A DNA stretch of 39,454 nucleotides. Origin: JARRRD01 sp037381085 (GTDB lineage: Bacteria > Nitrospirota > Thermodesulfovibrionia > Thermodesulfovibrionales > UBA6898). Position numbers and translations under genes: made by a program. Below are positions 16,901 to 23,623 of the stretch, in pieces; the first letter of the stretch is position 1; each line of letters begins with the position of its first letter. The notes beneath the pieces were generated by a model, which was given only the letters and a program-made list of their open reading frames with translations, ran no database searches and had not been told where the DNA came from. Location: the NCBI GenBank assembly GCA_037381085.1, contig JARRRD010000005.1, forward strand, positions 1-39,454, given 5' to 3'.

Positions 16901-17983
16901 CCCTACGCAATAAGCGGCTGTGCCGGCGATCACCAGAGCCCCCCTGCCTGTCGCCTGGACGTCCCTTATCCTTCCACCAGTGCCGGTTTCCGCCCCGGGG
17001 AAAGGCGCCACCCCGCTCGGGAAATTGTGTGTCTCGGCCGTGAATATCGGATGATAAGTAGCCTGCGCCATTATGAACCGCGAAGTCCTGCCCGGTATCT
17101 CGGGAAGAATGGTTCGGAGGTCGAAGCCCTTGATAGCGCTCGAATTATCCCTGAAAGCGACGACGCTGTTGTTCGGGGCCCGCTCCAAAGGCGCGCGAAC
17201 GATCGACATGAGGTTTCCGGGGATCTCCTTCCCGCCGATGATGAGCCTTCCCTTGAAAAACCAGTGGCGTGAATGTTCGCTGTTTGACTGGCTGAGGTCG
17301 AAACACTCGACGTTCGTCGGGTTCCTGCCTATCTCTTTTGCAAAAAGGCGATAGTAGTAATCGATGTCCCAGTCGTCAAGCCCGAGCCCCATCACCCTGT
17401 TTATCTTTTCGAGTGCAGACCTTCCCTCTTCGATAATCCTGACCGAATAAACGGGCTCCGGTTTCATTCCGGTGTCGAAGCCCTTCAGCCTTTCGGGGTA
17501 GAGACACTCTGTCATGCGGTCATAAAACAGTGAAGAGTGAGAAGTGAGGAGTGAAAGGACAAGATCAGAAGGCAGACTTCCGGCATCTTCACCCGGCAAG
17601 AACTTATATCTCCGCGAACGCTCTATCCGAGTTATTTTGGTAAGTCCGCAGGCACGGCATACCGAAACCGCGTTCGTAGACCATGCCGTCGTAAAATTCA
17701 TGCGGGGGCCGACCTCTATTATTCCGTGATCCGTGAACGGCGATCCGTGACCGGAAAGAAAACTGCTGTCTGAAAAATTCCCGGGTTCGAAGGTCTCACT
17801 CAGGAGCCATCGCAGCAGTTCCGCCTCATCAGGAAGAAGTACTGTCTCGGATTCGATATAGAAGCAAAACTCCGTCTGAATGTCCTCTATCGAATTGGAA
17901 ACATTGAGCCTGACCAGGGACAAAAGGGCATTCTTCTCAGGTTCCGCAAGGGCGGGTTTCTTATACCGGCAAGTTAATATCAA
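13991..17983 (-). CDS. purL: Phosphoribosylformylglycinamidine synthase, long single-chain form, with repeat-derived insertions
   Basis: PurL makes FGAM from FGAR, glutamine and ATP in purine synthesis. At 1330 residues it is the large form, with a PurS-like N-terminal domain, linker, two AIRS-type halves (SQSNSEHSRHWFF at 231-243) and a C-terminal glutaminase. The glutaminase cysteine is C1161 (LGVCNGCQ); H1289 and E1291 are in PHPER. The start is TTG 17983: an in-frame TGA lies six bases upstream, and the nearby ATG is out of frame. An AGGA site sits nine bases before it. Four stretches of repeat DNA are read in frame, giving extra peptides at about 77-87, 142-153, 931-941 and 990-1002. These make it longer than E. 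coli PurL (1295). It follows the 61-residue gene by 53 bases. Confidence 0.95.
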   Translation of the reverse strand: MILTCRYKKPALAEPEKNALLSLVRLNVSNSIEDIQTEFCFYIESETVLLPDEAELLRWLLSETFEPGNFSDSSFLSGHGSPFTDHGIIEVGPRMNFTTAWSTNAVSVCRACGLTKITRIERSRRYKFLPGEDAGSLPSDLVLSLLTSHSSLFYDRMTECLYPERLKGFDTGMKPEPVYSVRIIEEGRSALEKINRVMGLGLDDWDIDYYYRLFAKEIGRNPTNVECFDLSQSNSEHSRHWFFKGRLIIGGKEIPGNLMSIVRAPLERAPNNSVVAFRDNSSAIKGFDLRTILPEIPGRTSRFIMAQATYHPIFTAETHNFPSGVAPFPGAETGTGGRIRDVQATGRGALVIAGTAAYCVGNLRIPGYELPWEDRDFAYPSNLASPLAIEIEASNGASDYGNKFGEPVIQGFTRSFGMRMPGGERREWIKPIMFTGGVGQIDSRHVEKREPAKGMLVTKVGGPAYRIGMGGGAASSMIQGQNIAELDFNAVQRGDAEMEQKMNRVIRTCVELGDANPVISIHDQGAGGNCNVVKEIIYPAGAKIEIRKIQLGDNTLSVLEIWGAEYQEQNALLIHPDRAGAFLEMCGREKVPCSFIGEITGDGYIVLHDETDGSTPVNLHLDKVLGEMPRKTFKLDRVRRKLKPLELPGELSVREALDRVLRLVSVGSKRFLTNKVDRSVTGLIAQQQCVGPLQITLSDVAVVAQSHFALTGTAISVGEQPVKTLLNPAAMARMSVAEALTNVMWARVTSLEDIKCSGNWMWAPKLTGEGADLCDAATAMRDIMIELGIAVDGGKDSLSMAARVSDTAGRTETVKSPGTLVVSAYVTCPDITKVATPDIKRPGESRLLFIDPARGKNRLGGSALAQCYRQVGAECPDVEDPDLLKRTFKAIQKIVAGDLILSGHDRSDGGLVTTLLEMAFAGNCGIDIEIQQSAESEEHSAGISILFSEEIGMVVEYLPENEDKITSELQKQGIPYQIIGKSLREKEIRVSLFTPHSSPFTVLHEDMRILRGIWEETSYRLDRLQRNAGCVEEEKKNIYDRVGPSFHLSFTPELTADEILARTEKPKVAIIREEGSNGDREMTSAFFAAGFEPWDVTMTDLLEKRVDIRGFRGTVFVGGFSYADVLDSAKGWAGVIRFNKKIRERFRSFFDRPDTFSLGVCNGCQLMALLGWVPWQGIPDIHQPRFIHNASGRFESRFVSVKITDSPSIMLKGMTDSVLGVWVAHGEGLAYFPEDSIRKDVLDKRLSPVRYVDDKGDFTEKYPFNPNGSPDGIAALCSSDGRHLAIMPHPERAFLKWQWAWMPEEWKKGLKASPWLRMFQNARKWCEGND
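14981..15015. repeat. In-frame R1 repeat (GAGTGAG units) inside purL
   Basis: The plus strand reads GTGAGGAGTGAGGAGTGA followed by AGAGTGAAA, a degenerate 7-base tandem. Read on the minus strand as purL it encodes VSLFTPHSSPFTVL (about residues 989-1002). It is in the same frame and orientation as the copy at 17529-17557. Confidence 0.7.
15161..15193. repeat. In-frame R2 repeat (CTCTGCG type) inside purL
   Basis: TGCGCTGTGCTCTTCGCTC followed by TCTGCGCTCTGCTG. In purL it encodes QQSAESEEHSAG (about 931-942), a hydrophilic peptide between two AIRS-domain strands. It is related by its CTCTGCG motif to 34062-34087. Confidence 0.55.
17529..17557. repeat. In-frame R1 repeat (GAGTGAG units) inside purL
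   Basis: AGTGAAGAGTGAGAAGTGAG followed by GAGTGAAAG. In purL it encodes LSLLTSHSSLF (about 142-152), close to the peptide SLFTPHSSPF of the second copy. Relatives of PurL usually pass directly from the GED segment to YDRMTE here. Confidence 0.7.
17724..17754. repeat. In-frame R4 repeat (GATCCGTGA units) inside purL
   Basis: CCGTGATCCGTGAACGG followed by CGATCCGTGACCGG: the unit ATCCGTGA(A/C)CGG occurs twice, with a third partial unit. In purL it encodes SGHGSPFTDHG (about 77-87), just before the conserved VGPRMNFTTAWSTN. Confidence 0.6.
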
Positions 17984-18036
17984 TGTCTGTCATCCTGCCG
18001 GGATCGTTTCGGCCTCACGGGCGCCGCTTATCTTTT

Positions 18037-18222
18037 TCAAGCGACGACCTTTCCGTCGGAAAGGATACACTTCTCGGTAACGACACCGGAACCGGCCTCA
18101 ATCTCGAAGCTGAAATTGTCTATCATCCCCTCCGAGCGGAGCTTCGAGAGCATATCATTAAGCAGTTTCTGCGCTTCTTCGGGAGACATGGTTTTCAGCG
18201 AAACAGTTATTATCGCCCTCAT
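18037..18222 (-). CDS. 61-residue PurS-like small protein between purB and purL
   Basis: This short protein has a predicted beta-alpha-beta layout: strand RAIITVSLK, helix SPEEAQKLLNDMLSKLRSEG, strand MIDNFSFEIEAG, then a short tail. PurS (about 80 residues) ends similarly, with a helix rich in E/K followed by a 'P-V-I-E-D-Y' type strand, and it has the same position in Bacillus-type pur operons. This protein is shorter, and the PurL beside it is the long form with its own PurS-like domain. The ATG overlaps the purB stop by four bases (ATGA), which shows translational coupling. purL begins 53 bases later. I cannot assign a function with confidence. Confidence 0.75.
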   Translation of the reverse strand: MRAIITVSLKTMSPEEAQKLLNDMLSKLRSEGMIDNFSFEIEAGSGVVTEKCILSDGKVVA

Positions 18223-19523
18223 TTTCTCACCTTTCCGAATACCCTCTTGTAGATATAATCGATATTGTTGAAATAATGTTTGAGATCAAAGATGTCCCTG
18301 ATCTCGGCGGCAGTCAGGTACTTTCTGACATCCCTGTCCTTCAGCAGCATCCCCTTGAATTCCTTCCTCCTCTTCCAGCTCGCCATGGCGTTTTTCTGCA
18401 CGAGGGCATAGGCATCTTCCCTGCTCATTCCCTTTTCGGTAAGTTTAATAAGAACGTTCTGGGAATTATAGAGCCCGTAACTGCACGCCATGTTCTCCTT
18501 CATCTTTTCGGGATAAACCTGCAGGCCCGACAGGATGCCCGTAAGTCTGTGGAGCATGTAGTCCACAAGAATAGTGCTGTCGGGTATGATCACACGTTCC
18601 ACGGAGGAATGCGAGATGTCCCTCTCGTGCCAGAGGGCGACATTTTCCAGTGCCGCCAGTGAATTAGCTCTGACCACCCTCGCCAGTCCGGAAAGGTTCT
18701 CGGACCCCACAGGGTTCCTCTTGTGGGGCATGGCGGAAGAGCCCTTCTGCCCCTTTGCAAAAGGCTCCTCTGCCTCCAGCACTTCGGTACGCTGGAGGTG
18801 TCTGATCTCAACCGCTATTTTCTCGACGGAAGCAGCGATGATTGCAAGGACTGAAAGGTACTCGGCATGCCTGTCTCTCTGTACGACCTGCGTAGCCACC
18901 GATTCGGGTCTCAGGCCGAGCTTCCTGCAAACCTTTTCCTCAATCACCGTCGGGATATTGGAAAACGTGCCCACTGCCCCTGATAATTTCCCCACACTGA
19001 CGGTCTTTCTGGCCCTTTCCATCCTCTGGATATTTCTTTGCGCCTCTTCATGCCAAAGAGCAAATTTCAGTCCGAATGTCATCGGCTCCGCATGAACTCC
19101 GTGGCTCCTGCCGATGCAGGCCGTATCTTTGTATTTTAATGCCTGCGTCTTCATCACGTCCGTCAATTTCTTAAGGTCCCTGATAATGATCGAGGCAGCC
19201 TCCCTCATGAGAAGAGACTGCGCAGTGTCCACAATATCGGAAGAGGTGAGGCCTTTGTGGACATACCTCGATTCGGGACCCACCTTTTCGGCGACGGAGG
19301 TCAGAAAGGCGATCACGTCGTGCCTGACAACAGTCTCGATTTCATCGATTCTGACCAGATCGAAACCGGCTTTTTCCTTGATAACCGCAAGCGCGCGCTT
19401 CGGGATCTTCCCGATCTCCGCCCACGCCTCGCACACCGCAAGTTCGACGTCCAGCCATTTTCTGAACTTGTTCTCAGGCTCCCAGAGCCTGCCCATCTCT
19501 TTCCGTGTGTATCTCGTGATCAT
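18219..19523 (-). CDS. purB: Adenylosuccinate lyase
   Basis: PurB cleaves SAICAR to AICAR and adenylosuccinate to AMP, each releasing fumarate. The 434-residue length is normal for the short (Bacillus-type) class. Signatures are TSSDIVDTA (93-101), GRSHGVHAEP (138-147, general-acid histidine H141) and the fumarase-superfamily loop GSSAMPHKRNP (261-271, catalytic S263). The ribosome site GAGGAG precedes ATG 19523. A consensus TATAAT lies upstream at 19591-19586, so purB, the small protein and purL may have their own promoter in addition to read-through from nusB. Confidence 0.97.
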   Translation of the reverse strand: MITRYTRKEMGRLWEPENKFRKWLDVELAVCEAWAEIGKIPKRALAVIKEKAGFDLVRIDEIETVVRHDVIAFLTSVAEKVGPESRYVHKGLTSSDIVDTAQSLLMREAASIIIRDLKKLTDVMKTQALKYKDTACIGRSHGVHAEPMTFGLKFALWHEEAQRNIQRMERARKTVSVGKLSGAVGTFSNIPTVIEEKVCRKLGLRPESVATQVVQRDRHAEYLSVLAIIAASVEKIAVEIRHLQRTEVLEAEEPFAKGQKGSSAMPHKRNPVGSENLSGLARVVRANSLAALENVALWHERDISHSSVERVIIPDSTILVDYMLHRLTGILSGLQVYPEKMKENMACSYGLYNSQNVLIKLTEKGMSREDAYALVQKNAMASWKRRKEFKGMLLKDRDVRKYLTAAEIRDIFDLKHYFNNIDYIYKRVFGKVRK

Positions 19524-19585
19524 GGTTCTCCTCGATCAAAAAGATTCTGTTCAGCTTTTGAATTTTCAGAAAATATTCGGCTTTT

Positions 19586-19591
19586 ATTATA
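19586..19591 (-). promoter_or_regulatory. Consensus -10 box upstream of purB
   Basis: TATAAT on the minus strand, 63 bases before the purB start, in the nusB-purB spacer. The -35 region is poor (no TTGACA-like hexamer 16-18 bases upstream), so any promoter may need an activator. Confidence 0.4.
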
Positions 19592-19631
19592 GAGGAATTT
19601 CTTCACTTTTTCCCGCCCCGGCGAGAAACAA

Positions 19632-20045
19632 TCAGGCTAGCTTTCTACTCTCCTTTGCGATCTTGTCAAGAAGACCGTTGATGAATGAGGCCGATTCCAG
19701 CGAAGAATACTTCTTTGCGATCTCCAGGGCCTCGTTGATCGTCACCGCCGGAGGAATGTCCTTTACGTAAAGTATCTCGTAGACCGCGAACCTCAATATA
19801 TTTCTGTCCACGGCGGCCATCCTCTTCATGTCCCAGTGTTCGGCCGCCCGCTGGATGGCCCCGTCTATTTCTTCAAGATGTTCCAGCGTCCCCGTCACCA
19901 GGCGACGGGCAAACTCCCCGGCTTCGCCGGCATCCTCCCCGCCGGACCAGAAGCCGTCCGGCGCACTCCATCCCTTGTTGTCGCCCGAGAACTCGTGCTG
20001 GAAGAGCATCTGAAGCGCGTATTCTCTCGCTTTGCGGCGGTTCAT
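19632..20045 (-). CDS. nusB: Transcription antitermination factor NusB
   Basis: NusB is a 137-residue all-helical RNA-binding protein. With NusE (S10) it binds boxA RNA in rRNA leaders to allow antitermination. It starts with the typical MNRRKAREYALQMLFQHEF and ends with the EIAKKYSSLESASFINGLLDKIA segment. The ribH-nusB order is common. Odd feature: the ATG is preceded by CTTTTTT and by repeat DNA (20046-20083), so no Shine-Dalgarno is visible. The linker at about residues 20-35 is Gly/Asp-rich. Confidence 0.96.
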   Translation of the reverse strand: MNRRKAREYALQMLFQHEFSGDNKGWSAPDGFWSGGEDAGEAGEFARRLVTGTLEHLEEIDGAIQRAAEHWDMKRMAAVDRNILRFAVYEILYVKDIPPAVTINEALEIAKKYSSLESASFINGLLDKIAKESRKLA

Positions 20046-20083
20046 AAAAAAGTGAGGATAGAAAAGTAATGAGTAAGGAGCAG
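20046..20083. repeat. R1 repeat abutting the nusB start
   Basis: AAAAGTGAGGATAGAAAAGT followed by AATGAGTAAGGAGCAGG, a degenerate GAGTRAG tandem. It replaces the region where the nusB ribosome site should lie and is in inverted orientation to the copy at 20186-20222. Confidence 0.55.
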
Positions 20084-20111
20084 GAAATCAGTCCTACCAG
20101 TTCTCTCAGTT

Positions 20112-20177
20112 GTCATTCCCGCCTTTCGGGGATCCTTCCTGGCTGCAGGGGAAAGATTCCGGACGAGCCGGAATGAC
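20112..20177. repeat. R3 repeat element in the ribH-nusB spacer
   Basis: The terminal arms TCATTCC (20113-20119) and GGAATGA (20170-20176) are inverted. The right side holds CCGGACGAGCCGGAATGACTG, the same core as at 13912-13931 (opposite strand). It is flanked on both sides by inverted R1 copies. Confidence 0.55.
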
Positions 20178-20185
20178 TGTTTTTC

Positions 20186-20222
20186 TTTACTCCTCACTCT
20201 TTACTCCTCACCCCTTACTTTC
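20186..20222. repeat. R1 repeat, inverted copy, 12 bases after the ribH stop
   Basis: TTTACTCCTCACTCTTTACT followed by CCTCACCCCTTACTTTC, the reverse complement of GAGTRAG units. With the copy at 20046-20083 it brackets an R3 element, so the whole 189-base ribH-nusB spacer is essentially repeat DNA. Confidence 0.6.
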
Positions 20223-20234
20223 TTCGTGCCTTCT

Positions 20235-20696
20235 TCAGAGCTTCTTCATGACCTGGGCCATCTCGATCGCGGTCATAGCGGCATCAAAGCCCTTGTTTCC
20301 GCTCTTGGTACCCGCCCTCTCAACCGCCTGTTCAATCGTGTCGGAGGTGATGACCCCGAAGGATATGGGAACACCCGTATCAAGGGAAGCGGTCGCAACC
20401 CCTTTCGACACTTCAGCCGCCACATAATCGAAGTGCGGCGTGGCCCCCCTGATTACGGTCCCCAGGCAGATGACCGCGTTGTAAGAGTTCTTCGACGCCA
20501 TCTTCTTTGCTACAAGGGGCAGTTCAAAAGCACCCGGCACCTTGACCACCTCGATGTCTTCCTCTTTCGCTCCGTGCCTCAAGAGGGCATCTACAGCCCC
20601 GTCGAGCAGCTTTCCCGTTATGAAATCATTGAACCTGCTTACAACGACAGCAAATTTGAGGCCCTTCGCCTGCAGTTCTCCCTGAATGACTTTCAT
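20235..20696 (-). CDS. ribH: 6,7-dimethyl-8-ribityllumazine synthase
   Basis: RibH condenses 3,4-dihydroxy-2-butanone 4-phosphate with the ribitylaminopyrimidine to form lumazine, the penultimate step to riboflavin. The 153-residue length is normal. Motifs are VSRFNDFIT, the VPGAFELPL substrate loop (53-61), and GTVIRGATPHFDYV with catalytic H88. GGAGGGAGAAC precedes ATG 20696. It follows ribBA by 72 bases in a ribE-ribBA-ribH cluster. Confidence 0.97.
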   Translation of the reverse strand: MKVIQGELQAKGLKFAVVVSRFNDFITGKLLDGAVDALLRHGAKEEDIEVVKVPGAFELPLVAKKMASKNSYNAVICLGTVIRGATPHFDYVAAEVSKGVATASLDTGVPISFGVITSDTIEQAVERAGTKSGNKGFDAAMTAIEMAQVMKKL

Positions 20697-20768
20697 GTTC
20701 TCCCTCCGGATATGATTATTTTTGACCGAGAGTTGGGGCCGTCCTTTTCATCTGCCGCAGACGCACCC

Positions 20769-21983
20769 CTAAACGTTATTCAGTATATGTCCGAGTTTCT
20801 TCTTCTTTGTTTTCAGGTAGACGAGATTCCTCTCATGTGGGTTCATTTCTATCGGGACCCTCTCCACCACCTTCAGTCCGTATCCTTCGAGTCCCACAAT
20901 CTTCTTCGGGTTGTTCGTCATGAGACGCATCTTCCTCACACCCAGATCCACCAGCATCTGCGCTCCGATCCCATAGTCTCTCAGGTCAGGTTTGAACCCC
21001 AGCTTGATGTTAGCCTCCACCGTATCGAGCCCCTTGTCCTGCAGTTCGTAGGCTTTAAGCTTATTCACCAGACCTATACCCCGGCCCTCCTGTCTCATAT
21101 ATAGTATGACGCCCTGCCCTTTTTCATCGATCATCCTCATCGCGCTGTGCAATTGTTCCCCGCAGTCACACCTCTTCGAACCGAAGACGTCGCCGGTCAG
21201 ACATTCCGAATGGACCCGGACAAGGACATCGTCCTCCTGGCCTATTTCACCTTTCACAAGTGCGATATGGACGTTGCTGTCCATATCGTTCCCATAAGCG
21301 ATGACCGTAAACTCCCCGCCGAAGTCCGTTGGCAGCTTTGTCGTGGAAACGCGGTGCACAAATCTCTCCGCCCTCATCCTGTATCTTATAAGGTCCTTTA
21401 TCGTCACAACCTTCAGACCGTGTTGTCTTGAAAATTCCAGAAGTTCCGGCAGCCTCGCCATGGTCCCGTCGTCGCTCATGACCTCGCATATCACGCCAGC
21501 AGGATAAAGACCGGCCAGACGTGCAAGATCGACAGAACCCTCCGTCTGCCCCGCCCTCTGAAGGACACCCCCGCGTCTGGCCCTGAGCGGGAATATATGC
21601 CCCGGCTTGGCGAGGTCCTCGGACTTTGTGTCGGGGTTTATGGCGGTCAGTATCGTGGTAGCCCTGTCGGCGGCCGAGATGCCGGTCGTCACGCCCTTTT
21701 TGGCCTCGATCGAGACCGTGAAAGCGGTGCCGAAAGAAGATGTGTTTTCATCGGTCATCATCGGGAGCTTCAGTTCGCCGATCCTTTCGGGCGTCAGTGA
21801 CAGACATATCAGACCCCTGCCGTATTTCGCCATGAAATTGATCGCTTCCGGCGTAATCTTCTCCGCGGCCATGCACAGGTCGCCCTCATTCTCCCTGTCC
21901 TCATCGTCTACCAGAATGACCATCCTGCCGGCGGCCATGTCCTCGATCGCTTCCTCTATTGAGTTGCATTTATGACTCGGCAT
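20769..21983 (-). CDS. ribBA: Bifunctional DHBP synthase / GTP cyclohydrolase II
   Basis: RibBA makes both riboflavin precursors. The N-terminal half (about 1-200) is RibB, with the acidic loop DDEDRENEGD and the phrase GYLC-like RGLICLSLTPERI. The C-terminal half (about 205-390) is RibA, with zinc cysteines in CLTGDVFGSKRCDCG and the RQEGRGIGL loop. The start is taken as ATG 21983, because GGAGGAG sits directly upstream; ATG 21995 lies inside that site. In the RibB half the usual GHTEA reads GQTEGSVDL: glutamine at 146 where E. coli RibB has a metal-binding histidine. Whether this is a group-wide variant is unclear. It is coupled in the rib cluster 27 bases after ribE. Confidence 0.95.
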   Translation of the reverse strand: MPSHKCNSIEEAIEDMAAGRMVILVDDEDRENEGDLCMAAEKITPEAINFMAKYGRGLICLSLTPERIGELKLPMMTDENTSSFGTAFTVSIEAKKGVTTGISAADRATTILTAINPDTKSEDLAKPGHIFPLRARRGGVLQRAGQTEGSVDLARLAGLYPAGVICEVMSDDGTMARLPELLEFSRQHGLKVVTIKDLIRYRMRAERFVHRVSTTKLPTDFGGEFTVIAYGNDMDSNVHIALVKGEIGQEDDVLVRVHSECLTGDVFGSKRCDCGEQLHSAMRMIDEKGQGVILYMRQEGRGIGLVNKLKAYELQDKGLDTVEANIKLGFKPDLRDYGIGAQMLVDLGVRKMRLMTNNPKKIVGLEGYGLKVVERVPIEMNPHERNLVYLKTKKKKLGHILNNV

Positions 21984-22010
21984 ATTCTCCTCCATCGATA
22001 CAACCGCATG

Positions 22011-22646
22011 TTAAGCAAACCCTTCCTCAACGAGGGTCCGCATAAAACCCGAATCCTTCCTCTGCCCCAGAAACCTGGCAACGTACTTGCCCAGTATATC
22101 GGCCTCAATGTTCACCGAATCCCCCGCCTCCCTGTAGCCGACTGTGGTCATTTTGGCCGTATGGGGGATTATGACGATCGAAAAGCCTTCCCTGAACACC
22201 TCAACTACCGTCAGGCTGACGCCGTCCACGGCAACCGAGCCTTTCTCGATCAAAAAACCGGCGATCTGCCCGCCCGAATTGATAACTATCTTAATTACAC
22301 CCCCCGAAACCGCCTTCGATTTTATTTTCCCCACGCCGTCTATATGGCCTGTTACGAAGTGTCCTCCCATCTTCGAATCCGCCCTGAGCGAAGGTTCGAG
22401 ATTAACCCTGTCCTTCATCCCCAGCCTCCCGAGGTTAGTCGATTTCAGGGTCTCATCGGAAAGGTCGAAAGCCAGGAGATTTCCGCGCTTTTCCACCACG
22501 GTCAGGCAGACGCCGTTCACGGCAATGCTGTCACCTGTTGCGGCATCGGGCGACAACAGGGAAGAACGAATATCAAGTCTGGCGGCTGCCGTTCCTTTAG
22601 CCAGTCCTGCCACCTCCCCCAATTCTGCAACCAGTCCCGTAAACAA
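22011..22646 (-). CDS. ribE: Riboflavin synthase alpha chain
   Basis: RibE dismutates two lumazine molecules to riboflavin. The protein has 211 residues with two similar lumazine-binding repeats. The first begins MFTGLVAELGEV and contains GDSIAVNGVCLTV. The second contains GGHFVTGHIDGVG and SVAVDGVSLTVVEV. The start is TTG 22646, immediately after the TGA of the upstream gene. It is fixed because the family N-terminus is MFTG(L/I)V and a GAGG site lies in the end of the upstream gene. It heads ribE-ribBA-ribH and gives flavin, which the nearby rnf complex needs. Confidence 0.96.
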   Translation of the reverse strand: MFTGLVAELGEVAGLAKGTAAARLDIRSSLLSPDAATGDSIAVNGVCLTVVEKRGNLLAFDLSDETLKSTNLGRLGMKDRVNLEPSLRADSKMGGHFVTGHIDGVGKIKSKAVSGGVIKIVINSGGQIAGFLIEKGSVAVDGVSLTVVEVFREGFSIVIIPHTAKMTTVGYREAGDSVNIEADILGKYVARFLGQRKDSGFMRTLVEEGFA

Positions 22647-22994
22647 TCAGTACGCCTCAGTCATGTGAAAGTCAAGCCTTTTGGAATAATAACCCCAGAA
22701 GTCGACAATCTCCGACCAGCTCGCCTTGACCGTCACGATCTTTGCGTTCTTCGTCACCTCAAGACTTTCTGCGTCAAGGGGAATCCCCAGTTCGGCTGCC
22801 CGCTCCAGCACTTTACGCCTGATTACGCTGGTATTGCCCACTTCCATCAACAACTCGTCGTGCGCGTACGATTTAAGAGTGTAGTAACGGTAATAGGGCC
22901 TTCCAAAGGATATAAGCACGAAGGCCACCGCAACAAGGACCGCGAGACTGAATAAGAACTTTATGGAACCCCGACGGTCCAGGAGGTCTTTCAT
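22647..22994 (-). CDS. Small single-span membrane protein (DUF4845-like position)
   Basis: This 115-residue protein has one N-terminal membrane segment (about 11-29, IKFLFSLAVLVAVAFVLIS) preceded by a basic stretch, and a soluble outer domain. It sits directly after lepB with a four-base ATGA overlap. Proteobacteria often have a DUF4845 protein in this spot, and size and layout fit, but the match is from position and topology, not a strong motif. The ribE TTG start follows its stop with no spacer. Confidence 0.75.
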   Translation of the reverse strand: MKDLLDRRGSIKFLFSLAVLVAVAFVLISFGRPYYRYYTLKSYAHDELLMEVGNTSVIRRKVLERAAELGIPLDAESLEVTKNAKIVTVKASWSEIVDFWGYYSKRLDFHMTEAY

Positions 22995-23623
22995 TTGATC
23001 AGCTTCCCGATTCTGTTAAAGCGGACCCAGTGTTTATTGCCGTCCCATGACCAGTAAATTATGATCGCCTTCCCCTTTATCTGGTTGTCGTCTACAAACC
23101 CCCAGTATCTGCTGTCATAACTCTCGTCCCGGTTGTCACCCATGACAAAGACATCACCCCTGGGTACCGTGATAGGCCCGAAGTTGTCCCTGGGATCGAT
23201 GCCGCCGGGCTTGATGCTGCTGTCCACATGCTGCACGTAAGGCTCAACCACTTTGCGGCCGTTCACGTAAATGACCTTGTTCCGCGATTCCACCTTGTCG
23301 CCCCCCACGCCGATGACCCTCTTTATGAAATCTCTGGTGGGGTCCTCGGGATACTTGAATACGATAACGTCACCCCTGTGCGGGTCCCTGAGCCCCGGCA
23401 TGTGAAAGAGGTGGATATTTGTAAAAGGTATGTCCACTGGGGTCCCGAGCAGAAACTTGTTCACCAGGAGGTGGTCGCCCACAAGCAGTGTGGGTATCAT
23501 GGACCCCGAGGGGATCTTGAATGCCTGAATTACGAAGGTCCTGATCACCAGGGCGATGATGAATGCAAATACAACGGCCTCGACGGTCTCTCTGAAGGCG
23601 GATTTATTTTTCTTCTTTGTCAT
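22991..23623 (-). CDS. lepB: Signal peptidase I
   Basis: LepB cleaves signal peptides from exported proteins on the outer face of the inner membrane. The start is ATG 23623, which overlaps the lepA stop (ATGA) and gives 210 residues. There is one membrane segment (about 14-34). The catalytic serine is S41 in PSGSMIPTL and the general-base lysine is K101 in DFIKRVIGVGGD. The C-terminal GDNRDESYDSR box is present. The lepA-lepB pairing is a common bacterial arrangement. The longer upstream open frame (to 23752) lies inside lepA and is not used. Confidence 0.97.
   Translation of the reverse strand: MTKKKNKSAFRETVEAVVFAFIIALVIRTFVIQAFKIPSGSMIPTLLVGDHLLVNKFLLGTPVDIPFTNIHLFHMPGLRDPHRGDVIVFKYPEDPTRDFIKRVIGVGGDKVESRNKVIYVNGRKVVEPYVQHVDSSIKPGGIDPRDNFGPITVPRGDVFVMGDNRDESYDSRYWGFVDDNQIKGKAIIIYWSWDGNKHWVRFNRIGKLIK

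Noticed and set aside
18037..18222. Calling the 61-residue protein PurS outright
   Set aside because: It is shorter than PurS, only half the pattern matches, and the neighbouring PurL is the long type.
20046..20222. Possible CRISPR-like array from repeated GAGTGAG units
   Set aside because: Units are 7 bases, degenerate and contiguous, without regular spacers; no cas genes are present.
21972..22955. Plus-strand open frame of 327 codons over ribE and its upstream gene
   Set aside because: Shadow of ribE and the small membrane gene; no recognisable domain.
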